Source: an uncultured Verrucomicrobiales bacterium
GTDB lineage: Bacteria > Verrucomicrobiota > Verrucomicrobiia > Verrucomicrobiales > Akkermansiaceae
Length of the DNA stretch: 64,000 bases
Direction of reading: 5' to 3'
Assembly (NCBI GenBank): GCA_937901085.1
Contig: CALCHQ010000104.1
Coordinates: 1 to 64,000 of the forward strand
Shown here: piece after piece, positions 1 through 7,293 of the stretch
How positions within the stretch are numbered: position 1 is the first letter of the stretch
Layout: each line of letters opens with the position of its first letter
Program-made: the position numbers and the translations under genes
The notes under the pieces: generated by a model
What the model was told of the DNA's origin: nothing
The model's database searches: none
Seen by the model: only the letters and a program-made list of their open reading frames with translations

Positions 1-872
1 CCCCCGCTCCGCCCCCCGCCGAGCCTGTCACCCCCACCAGCATCTCCCCGGAAGATGCCAAGAAGGCCTTTTCCTACTTCATCGGCTACCGCTTCGGTCA
101 GGAAGTTTCTGCCGGTGCCTCCACCCTTACGGCTGATGACTTCGACCGCGACACCTTCTTCCAGGCCCTGCAGGACAGTCTCAGCGGCCAGCAGCCCGGT
201 ATGGACCAGGCAACCATCGAAGCCGGCATGAACGCCTTTGTCATGACCATGCAGCAGCGCGAACAGGTCAAGGCAGAAGCCAACCTTGCCGCCGGCAAAG
301 CCTATCAGGAGGAATTCGCCAAAGGCGAGGGCGTGACCAAGACCGGTTCCGGCCTGCTCTACCGCGTCATCACCCCCGGTGAGGGCCGCAAGTACGACCC
401 CGCCACCGATGGGCCCGGTGCCATGTGCAATGTTTCCTACGAAGGCAAGCTCATCGACGGCACGGTATTCGACAAGAGCCCTGCTCCCATCGAAATGCCC
501 ATCGACCGCGTGGTGCCCGGCTTCTCCGAAGCGCTGCAGCTCATGCCCATCGGCTCTACCTGGGAAGTCTGCATCCCCTCTGAACTGGCCTATGGCCCGC
601 AGGGTCCCGCCCCCATCGGCAACAACAGCACCCTGATTTTCACCATTACCCTCAACAACATCACCAAGGCTCCGGCTCCGCAGATGGAAAACCGCTCCCT
701 GCAGCAGCTGCCGCCGGAAATCCTGCAGCAGCTCCAGCAGCAGGGGCTCGAAATCGAGCCTGAGGCCGCCCCGGCCGAAAGCGAGGCCAGCGAACTGCCG
801 GAACCCGCAGATGCCCCCCTGCCCACCCCGGCAGAACCCGCAGCAGCCCCGGCTACCGAAGCTGGCTTCTGA
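1..872 (+). CDS. FKBP-type peptidyl-prolyl cis-trans isomerase, Mip-like (5' end outside window)
   Basis: Open reading frame already running at the window edge (frame of base 3), so the N-terminus and any signal peptide are missing. The first visible residues are proline-rich. A helical segment typical of the Mip/FkpA dimerisation domain follows, then an FKBP domain with VSYEGKLIDGTVFDKSP and the active-site-like stretch ELAYGPQG. The C-terminal tail of about 60 residues is rich in Q, P, A and E and probably disordered. The family catalyses proline isomerisation, usually in the periplasm or at the outer membrane. The next gene encodes another periplasmic chaperone. It ends at TGA 870-872, just before a strong terminator, so it is not cotranscribed with Skp. 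Confidence 0.9.
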   Translation, partial: PAPPPAEPVTPTSISPEDAKKAFSYFIGYRFGQEVSAGASTLTADDFDRDTFFQALQDSLSGQQPGMDQATIEAGMNAFVMTMQQREQVKAEANLAAGKAYQEEFAKGEGVTKTGSGLLYRVITPGEGRKYDPATDGPGAMCNVSYEGKLIDGTVFDKSPAPIEMPIDRVVPGFSEALQLMPIGSTWEVCIPSELAYGPQGPAPIGNNSTLIFTITLNNITKAPAPQMENRSLQQLPPEILQQLQQQGLEIEPEAAPAESEASELPEPADAPLPTPAEPAAAPATEAGF

Positions 873-891
873 TGCCTTTTGAAAGATAAGA

Positions 892-923
892 ACAGCCCGC
901 AGCGCGTCTGCGGGCTGTTTTTT
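892..923 (+). terminator. Rho-independent terminator after the FKBP gene
   Basis: Perfect 11-bp stem (892-902 with 908-918) around a 5-base loop, followed at once by a run of T. It lies 20 bases after the FKBP stop codon. Confidence 0.92.
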
Positions 924-956
924 ATGCCAATATGCTGTATCTGACGCAAGCTTTTC

Positions 957-984
957 TTGACTTAATTTGAACGACCGTTAGAAT
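957..984 (+). promoter_or_regulatory. sigma70-type promoter of the Skp/OmpH gene
   Basis: TTGACT at 957-962, a 16-base spacer, and TAGAAT at 979-984. The expected transcript start gives a leader of about 20 bases before ATG 1010, with no Shine-Dalgarno sequence. It drives skp-lpxD. Confidence 0.75.
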
Positions 985-1009
985 AAGAGCATCTTAATCC
1001 TCACCTATT

Positions 1010-1648
1010 ATGAAGTTCCCCATCATTTCCACCGCTATTGTGACCCTGGCCGCCCTGACTGCTACGGCTCAGGCCGAACTCAAGATTGTTTCTGTGAACG
1101 TGCAGGAACTCTACACCAAGTTCTACAAGCGCTTCGATACCGAAACGACCCTGCAGAAGCAGCTGGCTGAAATCAAGGCAGACATCAAGACCCGTGAGGA
1201 CAAGCTCCGCGCGCTGCAGGCTGAACTCAAGAAGATTCAGGACAAGTACGACTCCAGCCTGTCCGACTCTGCCGTGGCCAAGCTCCGCGAGCAGTACCAG
1301 GCCAAGGCCAACGAACTGAAGGCAGCCGATCAGGAAATGAAGGACTTTGTGCAGCGCCGCGAAGTTGCTTTCCGCGAAGTCCGTAACAGCGAAATGCGCC
1401 TCCTCATGGAAGAAGTGCAGACCGCCATCAACACTGTGGCTGACCAGAGCGGTTCCGACATCGTACTCGATGCAGGTGCCATCTCCCCCCAGCCGCAGAT
1501 TGGTATCGGCACCCGCGTCTTCCCCTTCCTCAAGAAGGACATCGACCTTACCCCCGAAGTTCTCAAGCAGCTTAACGCCGGCGCTCCCCAGGGTTTCGAC
1601 CCCGATGCCGAACTGAAGCGACTCTACGGCACGCCTGAAGCCAAGTAA
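1010..1648 (+). CDS. OmpH/Skp family periplasmic chaperone
   Basis: 212 residues. A signal peptide (residues 1-22, ending TATAQA) is followed by the typical Skp start ELKIVSVNVQ. Next come long charged coiled-coil arms (about residues 45-130) rich in K, E and Q, and a return to a compact body. Skp holds unfolded outer-membrane proteins in the periplasm. It lies 28 bases upstream of lpxD, the classic skp-lpxD order of Gram-negatives. Its own promoter is at 957-984. Length is slightly above the usual 160-190 residues because of the C-terminal extension. The start is fixed by the signal peptide. Confidence 0.9.
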   Translation: MKFPIISTAIVTLAALTATAQAELKIVSVNVQELYTKFYKRFDTETTLQKQLAEIKADIKTREDKLRALQAELKKIQDKYDSSLSDSAVAKLREQYQAKANELKAADQEMKDFVQRREVAFREVRNSEMRLLMEEVQTAINTVADQSGSDIVLDAGAISPQPQIGIGTRVFPFLKKDIDLTPEVLKQLNAGAPQGFDPDAELKRLYGTPEAK

Positions 1649-1676
1649 AACTCCTTACCACCCCACCGAGCTGACC

Positions 1677-2750
1677 ATGAACCTCACTCTCTCAGATGTT
1701 CTCAAGCTCACCGGAGGTAAACTTCTCAATGAGACGACTCCGGAGATTGAAATCTCCGGAGTCGCTACGTTGGATGGAGCCTGCCCCGGCGAGATTGCCT
1801 TCCTTGGCAACGAAAAATACTTCAACGACTTCCTGTCCACCAAGGCCAGCGCCGTGCTGGTTCCCCCGGCTCTGCCGCAGTACCCGGAAGGTGTCGTGTT
1901 CATCGAAGTGGAGAATCCCTCCCTGGCATTCAATGCCCTCGTGGGTCACTTCATGAAAGCCAGCACCGACTTTGTACCCGGCATTCACCCTACCGCCTAT
2001 GTTGACCCCACCGCCAAACTCGACCCCGCCAAGGTGCGCGTGGGGCCGAACGCCGTGGTGGAAGCCGATGCTGAAATCGGCGATGGCTCCGACATCGGTC
2101 CCGGCTGCGTCATCTGCAAGGCCGTCAAGATGGGCGAGAACTGCAAGCTCTACCCCAAGGTCGTCATCCGCGAACGCTGCATTCTGGGCAGCCATGTTGT
2201 CATCCAGCCAGGTGCCGTTATCGGCGGCGACGGCTTCGGCTTCCTCCTCAACAAGGAGACCGGTTGCTATGATACCATTGACCAGGTGGGCATCGTCGTC
2301 ATCGGTGACCATGTCGATATCGGTGCCAATACCACCATTGACCGCGCCCGCTTCGGCCGCACCGTCATTGGCGACGGCACCAAGCTCGACAACCAGATTC
2401 AGATTGGCCACAATGTCACCATCGGCAAGCATTGCATCATGTGTGCCCAGAGCGGCATCGCCGGCAGCACCCATGTGGGTGACTATGTCACCATTGCTGC
2501 CCAGTGCGGCATTACCGGCCACATCAAGATTGAAGACAAGGTCGTTGTGGCGGCCCGTTCGGGCGTCATGGCTTCGCTGGAAGGCGGCAAGACCTACTGG
2601 GGTGCCCCCGCTGTTCCCTATGGCGAAGCAGCCCGCCAGTTTGCCGCCATGCGAAAGCTGCCGGAAGCATTCAAGGAACTCCGCGCGCTCAAAGCCAAGG
2701 CCGAGGAAATCCAGGAACTCATCAATCAGGCCGTGGCCGAACAGAACTGA
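1677..2750 (+). CDS. lpxD: UDP-3-O-acylglucosamine N-acyltransferase LpxD
   Basis: 357 residues, normal length. The N-terminal uridine-binding domain (about 1-100) includes ISGVATLDGACPGEIAFLGN. It is followed by a left-handed parallel beta-helix of hexapeptide repeats (about 100-320), with QIGHNVTIG (242-250) carrying the probable catalytic His, and a short helical C-terminus. LpxD adds the N-linked hydroxyacyl chain in the third step of lipid A synthesis in the cytoplasm. It is cotranscribed with the Skp gene and followed by a terminator at 2780-2808. The gene shows that the organism makes a lipopolysaccharide-type outer membrane. Confidence 0.96.
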   Translation: MNLTLSDVLKLTGGKLLNETTPEIEISGVATLDGACPGEIAFLGNEKYFNDFLSTKASAVLVPPALPQYPEGVVFIEVENPSLAFNALVGHFMKASTDFVPGIHPTAYVDPTAKLDPAKVRVGPNAVVEADAEIGDGSDIGPGCVICKAVKMGENCKLYPKVVIRERCILGSHVVIQPGAVIGGDGFGFLLNKETGCYDTIDQVGIVVIGDHVDIGANTTIDRARFGRTVIGDGTKLDNQIQIGHNVTIGKHCIMCAQSGIAGSTHVGDYVTIAAQCGITGHIKIEDKVVVAARSGVMASLEGGKTYWGAPAVPYGEAARQFAAMRKLPEAFKELRALKAKAEEIQELINQAVAEQN

Positions 2751-2779
2751 GTTCATTCTCCAACTCCAGCATCTTTACG

Positions 2780-2808
2780 CAAGCCCCGGTGCAGCCGGGG
2801 CTTGTTTC
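2780..2808 (+). terminator. terminator after lpxD
   Basis: Perfect 10-bp GC-rich stem (2780-2789 with 2795-2804), 5-base loop, then TTTCTT. It sits between lpxD and the convergent small lipoprotein gene. Confidence 0.82.
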
Positions 2809-2985
2809 TTAGTGGCAATGGTGGTGCAGCACACGGTGGGGGTGGTGAACCACAACCGGTCTGTGGTGATGGTAGGAACCACTATGATGCACATGGCTCA
2901 GATGAAGCGCAACATGTTCGCAACTGGAGAAGCACACGACAACCAAAACGGACATAAGGACGGCTTTCAAGGATTTCTTGTTCAT
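2809..2985 (-). CDS. Small histidine-rich lipoprotein
   Basis: 58 residues from ATG 2985. A longer frame starts at 3018, but the signal peptide begins at MNKKSLKAVLMSVLVVV. This is followed by the lipobox-like FSSC, so Cys20 would be lipidated after export. The rest is a short tail dominated by His (many HH and HHH runs) with a Cys before the last residue. No family recognised. The composition suggests binding of transition metals such as Zn, Ni or Cu; this is inference. A second His-rich exported protein lies at 32771-33085. The gene is convergent with lpxD. Small size makes false prediction possible, but the lipoprotein signal is convincing. Confidence 0.6.
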   Translation of the reverse strand: MNKKSLKAVLMSVLVVVCFSSCEHVALHLSHVHHSGSYHHHRPVVVHHPHRVLHHHCH

Positions 2986-3087
2986 ATCTGCTGGTGACAG
3001 GGAGTTGTGCCTGTACATAAAGAAAGCGTGCCAGATAGTATCATTTGTTTGAACTTTTCAACTTTTTTCTCCCCAAAGGGAATTGCC

Positions 3088-3116
3088 TTGACCCCCGGAG
3101 TGGCATCATGTAGAAT
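3088..3116 (+). promoter_or_regulatory. Promoter of hprK, probably leaderless
   Basis: TTGACC (3088-3093), 17-base spacer, TAGAAT (3111-3116). Only 9 bases separate the -10 box from ATG 3126, so the predicted mRNA starts at or within a few bases of the start codon. Confidence 0.75.
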
Positions 3117-3125
3117 AGAAAGCAG

Positions 3126-4100
3126 ATGAAGACCCCCATAGTCCGCAAGGTGGAACAAGTGCCGGTTTCCCGGTTTTATGAAAAGCACCGCAGCACATTG
3201 GAGCTGCAGTTGCTGAACACGCCGCTGGGCATGTCGCGCCCCATCGTGCAACCTGCATTCAACCGCCCAGGTCTGGCGCTGGCGGGATATTTCGGATACT
3301 TTGCCCACGAACGCATCCAGGTATTCGGCGCAGCAGAAATGGCCTACCTGAGTACCATGACCCAGGCCGAACGCGAAGAGCGGCTCGACCACATCTGCCG
3401 CCAGGATGCCCCCTGCCTCATCTTTGCACGCGGAGTCGATGTTCCCGCCGATGTCCTGGCCATTGCCGACCGCTACAACCTCTGCGTATTCCGCACGGCG
3501 CTGCTCACCATGGATTTCGTGAACCGCGCCACCTTCATTCTGGAAAACGAGTTTGCGGACAGCACCACCATGCACGCCTGCATGGTCGACGTGCGCGGCG
3601 TAGGCGTGCTGATTACCGGCAAAGGCGGCGTAGGTAAGAGCGAAATTTCCCTTGGTCTCGTGGAACGCGGTTCCTCCCTGGTGGCTGATGACATGGTACG
3701 CATCCGCAACCTGGGCGGCGATCTCATTGCTTGCGCGCCGCCCCTGAGCAGCGGCTTCATTGAAATCCGCGGACTGGGCATCATCAACGTCACCAACCTC
3801 TTCGGGCTGAAAGCCTACCGCAAGGAAAAGCGCATTGACCTTGTCATCAACCTCTTCAGCGGAGAAATGACCGAGATGGAACGTCTGGGGCTGGAGCGCA
3901 AATACATCAACATCCTGGGGGTGGAAGTTGAACACCTCAACCTGCCCGTTGCGCCAGGCCGCGACATGTGCCGACTCGTCGAAGTCGCCGCCCTCGGTCG
4001 TTACCTCCGCGACAGCGGCTACGACATGGCCAGCGAGTTCAACAAGCGCCTCAACAAGGAAATAGCCGACCGCACCGTCTACCCCGGCAACGCCGAATAA
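3126..4100 (+). CDS. hprK: HPr kinase/phosphorylase family protein
   Basis: 324 residues, usual length. An N-terminal DRTGG-like domain (about 1-130) is followed by the kinase core: His150, a P-loop GKGGVGKSE (165-173), the acidic pair in LVADD (186-190), and the family signature EIRGLGIINV (213-222). In Firmicutes HprK phosphorylates and dephosphorylates HPr on a serine to control carbon use. In Gram-negatives the substrate may be an HPr-like NPr or PTS-related protein; no HPr gene is visible in this window. Its promoter is 9 bases upstream of the start. The Nif3-like gene follows 5 bases after its stop, so the two are probably cotranscribed. Confidence 0.92.
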   Translation: MKTPIVRKVEQVPVSRFYEKHRSTLELQLLNTPLGMSRPIVQPAFNRPGLALAGYFGYFAHERIQVFGAAEMAYLSTMTQAEREERLDHICRQDAPCLIFARGVDVPADVLAIADRYNLCVFRTALLTMDFVNRATFILENEFADSTTMHACMVDVRGVGVLITGKGGVGKSEISLGLVERGSSLVADDMVRIRNLGGDLIACAPPLSSGFIEIRGLGIINVTNLFGLKAYRKEKRIDLVINLFSGEMTEMERLGLERKYINILGVEVEHLNLPVAPGRDMCRLVEVAALGRYLRDSGYDMASEFNKRLNKEIADRTVYPGNAE

Positions 4101-4105
4101 AGTAT

Positions 4106-4867
4106 ATGAGTACCCCCCTTTCCGACATCGTATCCCTGCTGGACAGTACCCTGCGCATTACAGAAATCCGGGATACCTCCGTCGCCATGAATGGCCTGCA
4201 GGTGGAAAACAACGGCTGCGTGACCAAGGTGGCTCTCGGTGTGGACGGCTCACAGAAAACCATCGATGCCGCCCTTGCCACCGGTGCCGACCTTCTCATC
4301 CTGCACCACGGCATCTTCTGGTGCGGTTTGCAACCCGTCACAGGCTGGTGGAAAAAGAAACTCACCTCCTGCCTGAACAACAACCTGGCCATCTACTCCG
4401 CCCACCTGCCGCTGGATATGCACCCCACGCTGGGTAACAACGCCGGCATCGCCCGCGCGCTGGAGCTCCAGGAGGTGCAGCCGGAGGTGGATTACCACGG
4501 CACGCTCATCGGGCTTTCGGGCTACTTCCCAGGCACCGTTGCCGAGCTGCGCACGAAATACGCCGAAATCACCGGTGCAGAAATCACCGGGGTGGTGCAC
4601 GATGCCACCCTGCCCGCCGGGCGCATCGCGTTGTGCAGCGGTGGCGGCGGCGAGGAGATTTACCAGATGCACGCCAAGGGCTACGGTACCTACCTCACCG
4701 GCGAGGAAAACCACTGGGTGAGCAATGCGGCCCGTGACATGGGCATCAACATCCTCTTTGCCGGACACTACGCCACCGAAACCTTCGGCGTACGCTCCCT
4801 GGGCAAACTGCTGGAAGAACAATTCGGGCTGCCCACGGTGTTCATTGATAACCCCACCGGCATGTAA
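4106..4867 (+). CDS. Nif3-like dinuclear metal centre protein (YbgI/GTP cyclohydrolase I type 2 family)
   Basis: 253 residues from ATG 4106. An upstream in-frame extension to 3968 would overlap hprK and is rejected. Metal-ligand motifs of the family are present: LILHHGIFW (His67, His68), SAHLPLDMH (residues 98-106), and near the C-terminus GEENHW and FAGHYATE. Members bind two metal ions and their cellular role is still poorly defined; some have been linked to cofactor repair or GTP hydrolysis. It sits tightly between hprK and a pseudouridine synthase, in one apparent operon. Confidence 0.9.
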   Translation: MSTPLSDIVSLLDSTLRITEIRDTSVAMNGLQVENNGCVTKVALGVDGSQKTIDAALATGADLLILHHGIFWCGLQPVTGWWKKKLTSCLNNNLAIYSAHLPLDMHPTLGNNAGIARALELQEVQPEVDYHGTLIGLSGYFPGTVAELRTKYAEITGAEITGVVHDATLPAGRIALCSGGGGEEIYQMHAKGYGTYLTGEENHWVSNAARDMGINILFAGHYATETFGVRSLGKLLEEQFGLPTVFIDNPTGM

Positions 4868-4869
4868 CC

Positions 4870-5808
4870 ATGCTCATCATTGTAGAAGACCAGCTCGGCA
4901 CCCGACTCGACCAGTATCTGGCAGCCCAGCTGCCGGAGCTTTCCCGCGCCCGCATCCAGGCGCTCATTAAGGACGGAGAAATCACCGTCAATGGCAAGGC
5001 CACCAAGGCCAAAACCCCGGTGGAACGCAACATGCGTATTGAGGTGAGCATCCCCGAACCCGAACCCGCCGAGGCTCAGCCGCAGGATATCCCCATTTCT
5101 GTTCTCTTTGAGGACAAACATGTCATCGTCATTGACAAAGAAAGCGGCATGGTGGTACACCCCGCTGCCGGCAATCCGGACGGCACGCTGGTAAACGCCG
5201 TCCTCTTCCATTGCGGCGACTTGTCCGGCATTGGTGGCGTGGAGCGTCCCGGCATTGTGCACCGGTTGGATAAAGACACCAGCGGCTGCATCGTCGTTGC
5301 CAAGAACGACCAGGCGCACCTCTCCCTCACCACCCAGTTTGCCGAGCGCGATACCGGCAAAATCTACCTGGCTGTCGTCCAGGGCTGCCCCAAGGAGGCA
5401 AAAGGCACCGTGTTCACCAACATCGGGCGGCACCCGGTCAACCGGCTCAAAATGGCGGTAGTCAACCCCGGCAGCGGCAAGCCCGCCATCACAGACTGGG
5501 AGGTGCTGCACTACGATGCCGCCACGGATTCCTCGCTCGTCATGTGTACCCTGCACACCGGGCGCACGCACCAGATTCGTGTGCACATGCTGCACCTGGG
5601 GCACCCGCTCATCGGCGACCCCATCTATGCGCACCCGCAGCGGCAGAAAGCCCGCCCCGGCCGCCTCATGCTGCACGCGTGGCGACTGGCCTTCAACCAC
5701 CCGGCAGACGGGCGCCGCATCGCCATTCAATCCCCCATTCCCGCCGAATACACTCCGTGGCTCATCGGCCACGAGCTGCCAGCATGGGAAGAACAAGGTA
5801 CGAACTGA
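4870..5808 (+). CDS. RluD-family 23S rRNA pseudouridine synthase
   Basis: 312 residues. An N-terminal S4 RNA-binding domain (about 11-60) leads to the RluA/RluD catalytic domain with the signature HRLDKDTSG (131-139). Asp134 is the expected nucleophile. The C-terminal motifs LHTGRTHQIRVHM and HPLIGDPIY are also present. The enzyme isomerises uridines in structured RNA, most often helix 69 of 23S rRNA for RluD. Exact target sites cannot be read from sequence. The start follows the Nif3-like stop by 2 bases, so translation is probably coupled. Confidence 0.93.
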   Translation: MLIIVEDQLGTRLDQYLAAQLPELSRARIQALIKDGEITVNGKATKAKTPVERNMRIEVSIPEPEPAEAQPQDIPISVLFEDKHVIVIDKESGMVVHPAAGNPDGTLVNAVLFHCGDLSGIGGVERPGIVHRLDKDTSGCIVVAKNDQAHLSLTTQFAERDTGKIYLAVVQGCPKEAKGTVFTNIGRHPVNRLKMAVVNPGSGKPAITDWEVLHYDAATDSSLVMCTLHTGRTHQIRVHMLHLGHPLIGDPIYAHPQRQKARPGRLMLHAWRLAFNHPADGRRIAIQSPIPAEYTPWLIGHELPAWEEQGTN

Positions 5809-5920
5809 GAAAACCATCGGACACAGGCACGAAACGCATGACCGTCCGGCAAGAGATATTTACCACCTTCATATTTAAATATCAAATATTTACATCACTC
5901 TGAGAAAGATATTCCTATAT

Positions 5921-5957
5921 CTGGCGGCGGTATCGTCGCCAGATTTTTTTATTTTTT
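5921..5957 (+). terminator. Terminator of the hprK operon
   Basis: 9-bp stem with one G-U pair (5921-5929 with 5934-5942), 4-base loop, followed by seven T and a second T-rich stretch. It lies in the 314-base gap 5809-6122, which otherwise contains AT-rich DNA and the promoter of the next gene. Confidence 0.85.
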
Positions 5958-5974
5958 TCAATCCCACAGCAATT

Positions 5975-6008
5975 ATAGGATTGACATCCTATTACAATGC
6001 AATAAAAT
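5975..6008 (+). promoter_or_regulatory. Promoter with perfect inverted repeat (operator candidate) for the AP2-domain gene
   Basis: TTGACA at 5981-5986 and TAAAAT at 6003-6008, spaced 16 bases. A perfect 7-bp inverted repeat, ATAGGAT (5975-5981) and ATCCTAT (5986-5992) with a 4-base centre, covers the -35 box. Binding of a dimer there would block RNA polymerase. About 110 bases of leader follow before ATG 6123. Confidence 0.65.
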
Positions 6009-6122
6009 GCAGTCAGTTCAAAAACGCACCGTTGGCGGGAAGCGATTCCCGGGTGTAAATTAGCTGGCATACAACTAATAGAAGTTGAAACCAGATACTT
6101 GAACACATAAAATACCCACGCT

Positions 6123-6974
6123 ATGAATCTGCGTCACATCACCCGATTCACATACACATACACGAACTTCCAAGGTTGGAGGGTCGCGATTAACAGACAG
6201 GGTACAGCCTTGGCCCGCTACTTCTCCGACAAGCAGTTCGGGAGCGAGGATGCCGCCCGTGATGAAGCCATCCGATTCCGCGATATGCTGTTGGATGAAA
6301 TCAACCAGAATCCGCTGCGCACGCGCGAGATTCTCGATAAGTACCGCGTTCTGCCCCAGAAGCCGTATCCGGCAGGGCTGAAACCCGGAAAGGGCGAAGA
6401 CGTCGAAGGCAACGACAAGGTTTCCGGGTTCAGCATCCGGAGCAACAATGTCATGCATCGCGTTCTTCGCAATATCTGCAACAAACTGCAGCTGGATACA
6501 GCCAGCGTCATGAAATTGTCGCTGTACATGTTTGCGCTCCAGTACAACGCCCACACCGCACGCATTGAGCAGATGATAACATCATCCCATCCTTGCTGTG
6601 AAACTATTCTCCCGGATGGGTATCCCTCCCAGCCTGGAGAAATGCTCCACCGCCTGGTATACGAGCTTGAAAACCACGCCAGACTCACTGGCATGCCCTG
6701 CTTCGAGGAATTTTCCACCGGCAAGGCTCGTTACACAGCACCTCCAGATGACAGACTCCAACACAACACCTCACCACCTCCAGATATGTATTCAATCCCC
6801 ATAAACAGCGCTTCGGCGTATCTTACCCCTCCACAGGTAGAAAACTACGTTCCTCCATCCATTCCTTTTCCTGGCCAACCGGCTCTCAACCACCCCATTT
6901 CTACCACTCCCTTAGAGGATTCTTCCTCCCCTACTCCGGCAATAAGCGCAATTTTGCTACGAAGCCCCATTTAG
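6123..6974 (+). CDS. AP2/ERF-like DNA-binding domain protein with proline-rich tail
   Basis: 283 residues. Residues about 5-58 resemble the bacterial AP2-like domain found in HNH endonucleases and integrases: GWRVAINRQGTALARYFSD, then an EDAARDEAIRFRDMLL helix. A helical middle region (about 105-150) has no family I recognise. The last 70 residues are rich in P and S and look disordered. No HNH or recombinase catalytic motif is present, so a plain DNA-binding or regulatory role is inferred. It stands alone between two terminators, behind a promoter with an operator-like repeat, which suggests autoregulation. It could instead be a remnant of a mobile-element protein. Confidence 0.6.
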   Translation: MNLRHITRFTYTYTNFQGWRVAINRQGTALARYFSDKQFGSEDAARDEAIRFRDMLLDEINQNPLRTREILDKYRVLPQKPYPAGLKPGKGEDVEGNDKVSGFSIRSNNVMHRVLRNICNKLQLDTASVMKLSLYMFALQYNAHTARIEQMITSSHPCCETILPDGYPSQPGEMLHRLVYELENHARLTGMPCFEEFSTGKARYTAPPDDRLQHNTSPPPDMYSIPINSASAYLTPPQVENYVPPSIPFPGQPALNHPISTTPLEDSSSPTPAISAILLRSPI

Positions 6975-7130
6975 TTTGCACCGGGCCGCGCTCATTCAAA
7001 TCCCTTTCCCCCTGCCGGATACCATTTGATACCCGCGTCATCTGCCTTTGGCACACGCTCACCTTTCCCGTCTGAACCAAGTCACGGTAACCCGCGTCTG
7101 CACTAAAGCAACGTCTCTTACCGAGCCCGA

Positions 7131-7263
7131 TTGACTGCAAGCTCAGAACCCCGCAATATAATCGCGCACCACCGTGTCGATGAAGCGGCACCCCTGTGCC
7201 CTTGCAGTCCCCCTACCCGAATACAAAAAGCATCCCTGGAGTTTCATTCCAGGGATGCTTTTT
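7131..7263 (+). ncRNA. Candidate small RNA between the AP2 gene and ftsK (speculative)
   Basis: The 319-base gap 6975-7293 holds no convincing ORF. On the plus strand TTGACT (7131-7136) and TATAAT (7157-7162) are 20 bases apart, longer than ideal. A transcript starting near 7169 would end at the strong hairpin 7225-7263, giving about 95 bases. The bases between 6975 and 7130 show nothing I can identify. The long spacer keeps this a weak call. Confidence 0.22.
7225..7263 (-). terminator. Bidirectional terminator of ftsK
   Basis: Perfect 16-bp stem (7225-7240 with 7248-7263) whose outer five pairs are A-T. It therefore ends in U-runs on both strands. It lies 31 bases past the ftsK stop. Confidence 0.9.
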
Positions 7264-7293
7264 GTGTCCGATTTTTAACGTAAAAAGAAGAAA

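Noticed and set aside
1692..2756. Long minus-strand ORF opposite lpxD, and similar long ORFs opposite ftsK (7597-10347), nrdD (11261-13318), purM/purF (28415-31420) and clpX (60231-62123)
   Set aside because: They mirror genes with strong protein motifs. Their translations have biased composition (His, Gly, Ala, Val rich) typical of antisense frames in GC-rich DNA, and none shows a domain.
3968..4105. N-terminal extension of the Nif3-like protein
   Set aside because: It lies fully inside hprK, and the extension is Arg/Pro-rich antisense-like sequence without homology.
7000..7020. tRNA-like TTCAAATCC T-loop
   Set aside because: The flanking bases do not pair into a T-stem, and no acceptor or anticodon arm can be built.
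6931..7191. 86-residue minus-strand ORF in the gap before ftsK
   Set aside because: It overlaps the end of the AP2-domain gene and has no domain, signal peptide or promoter.
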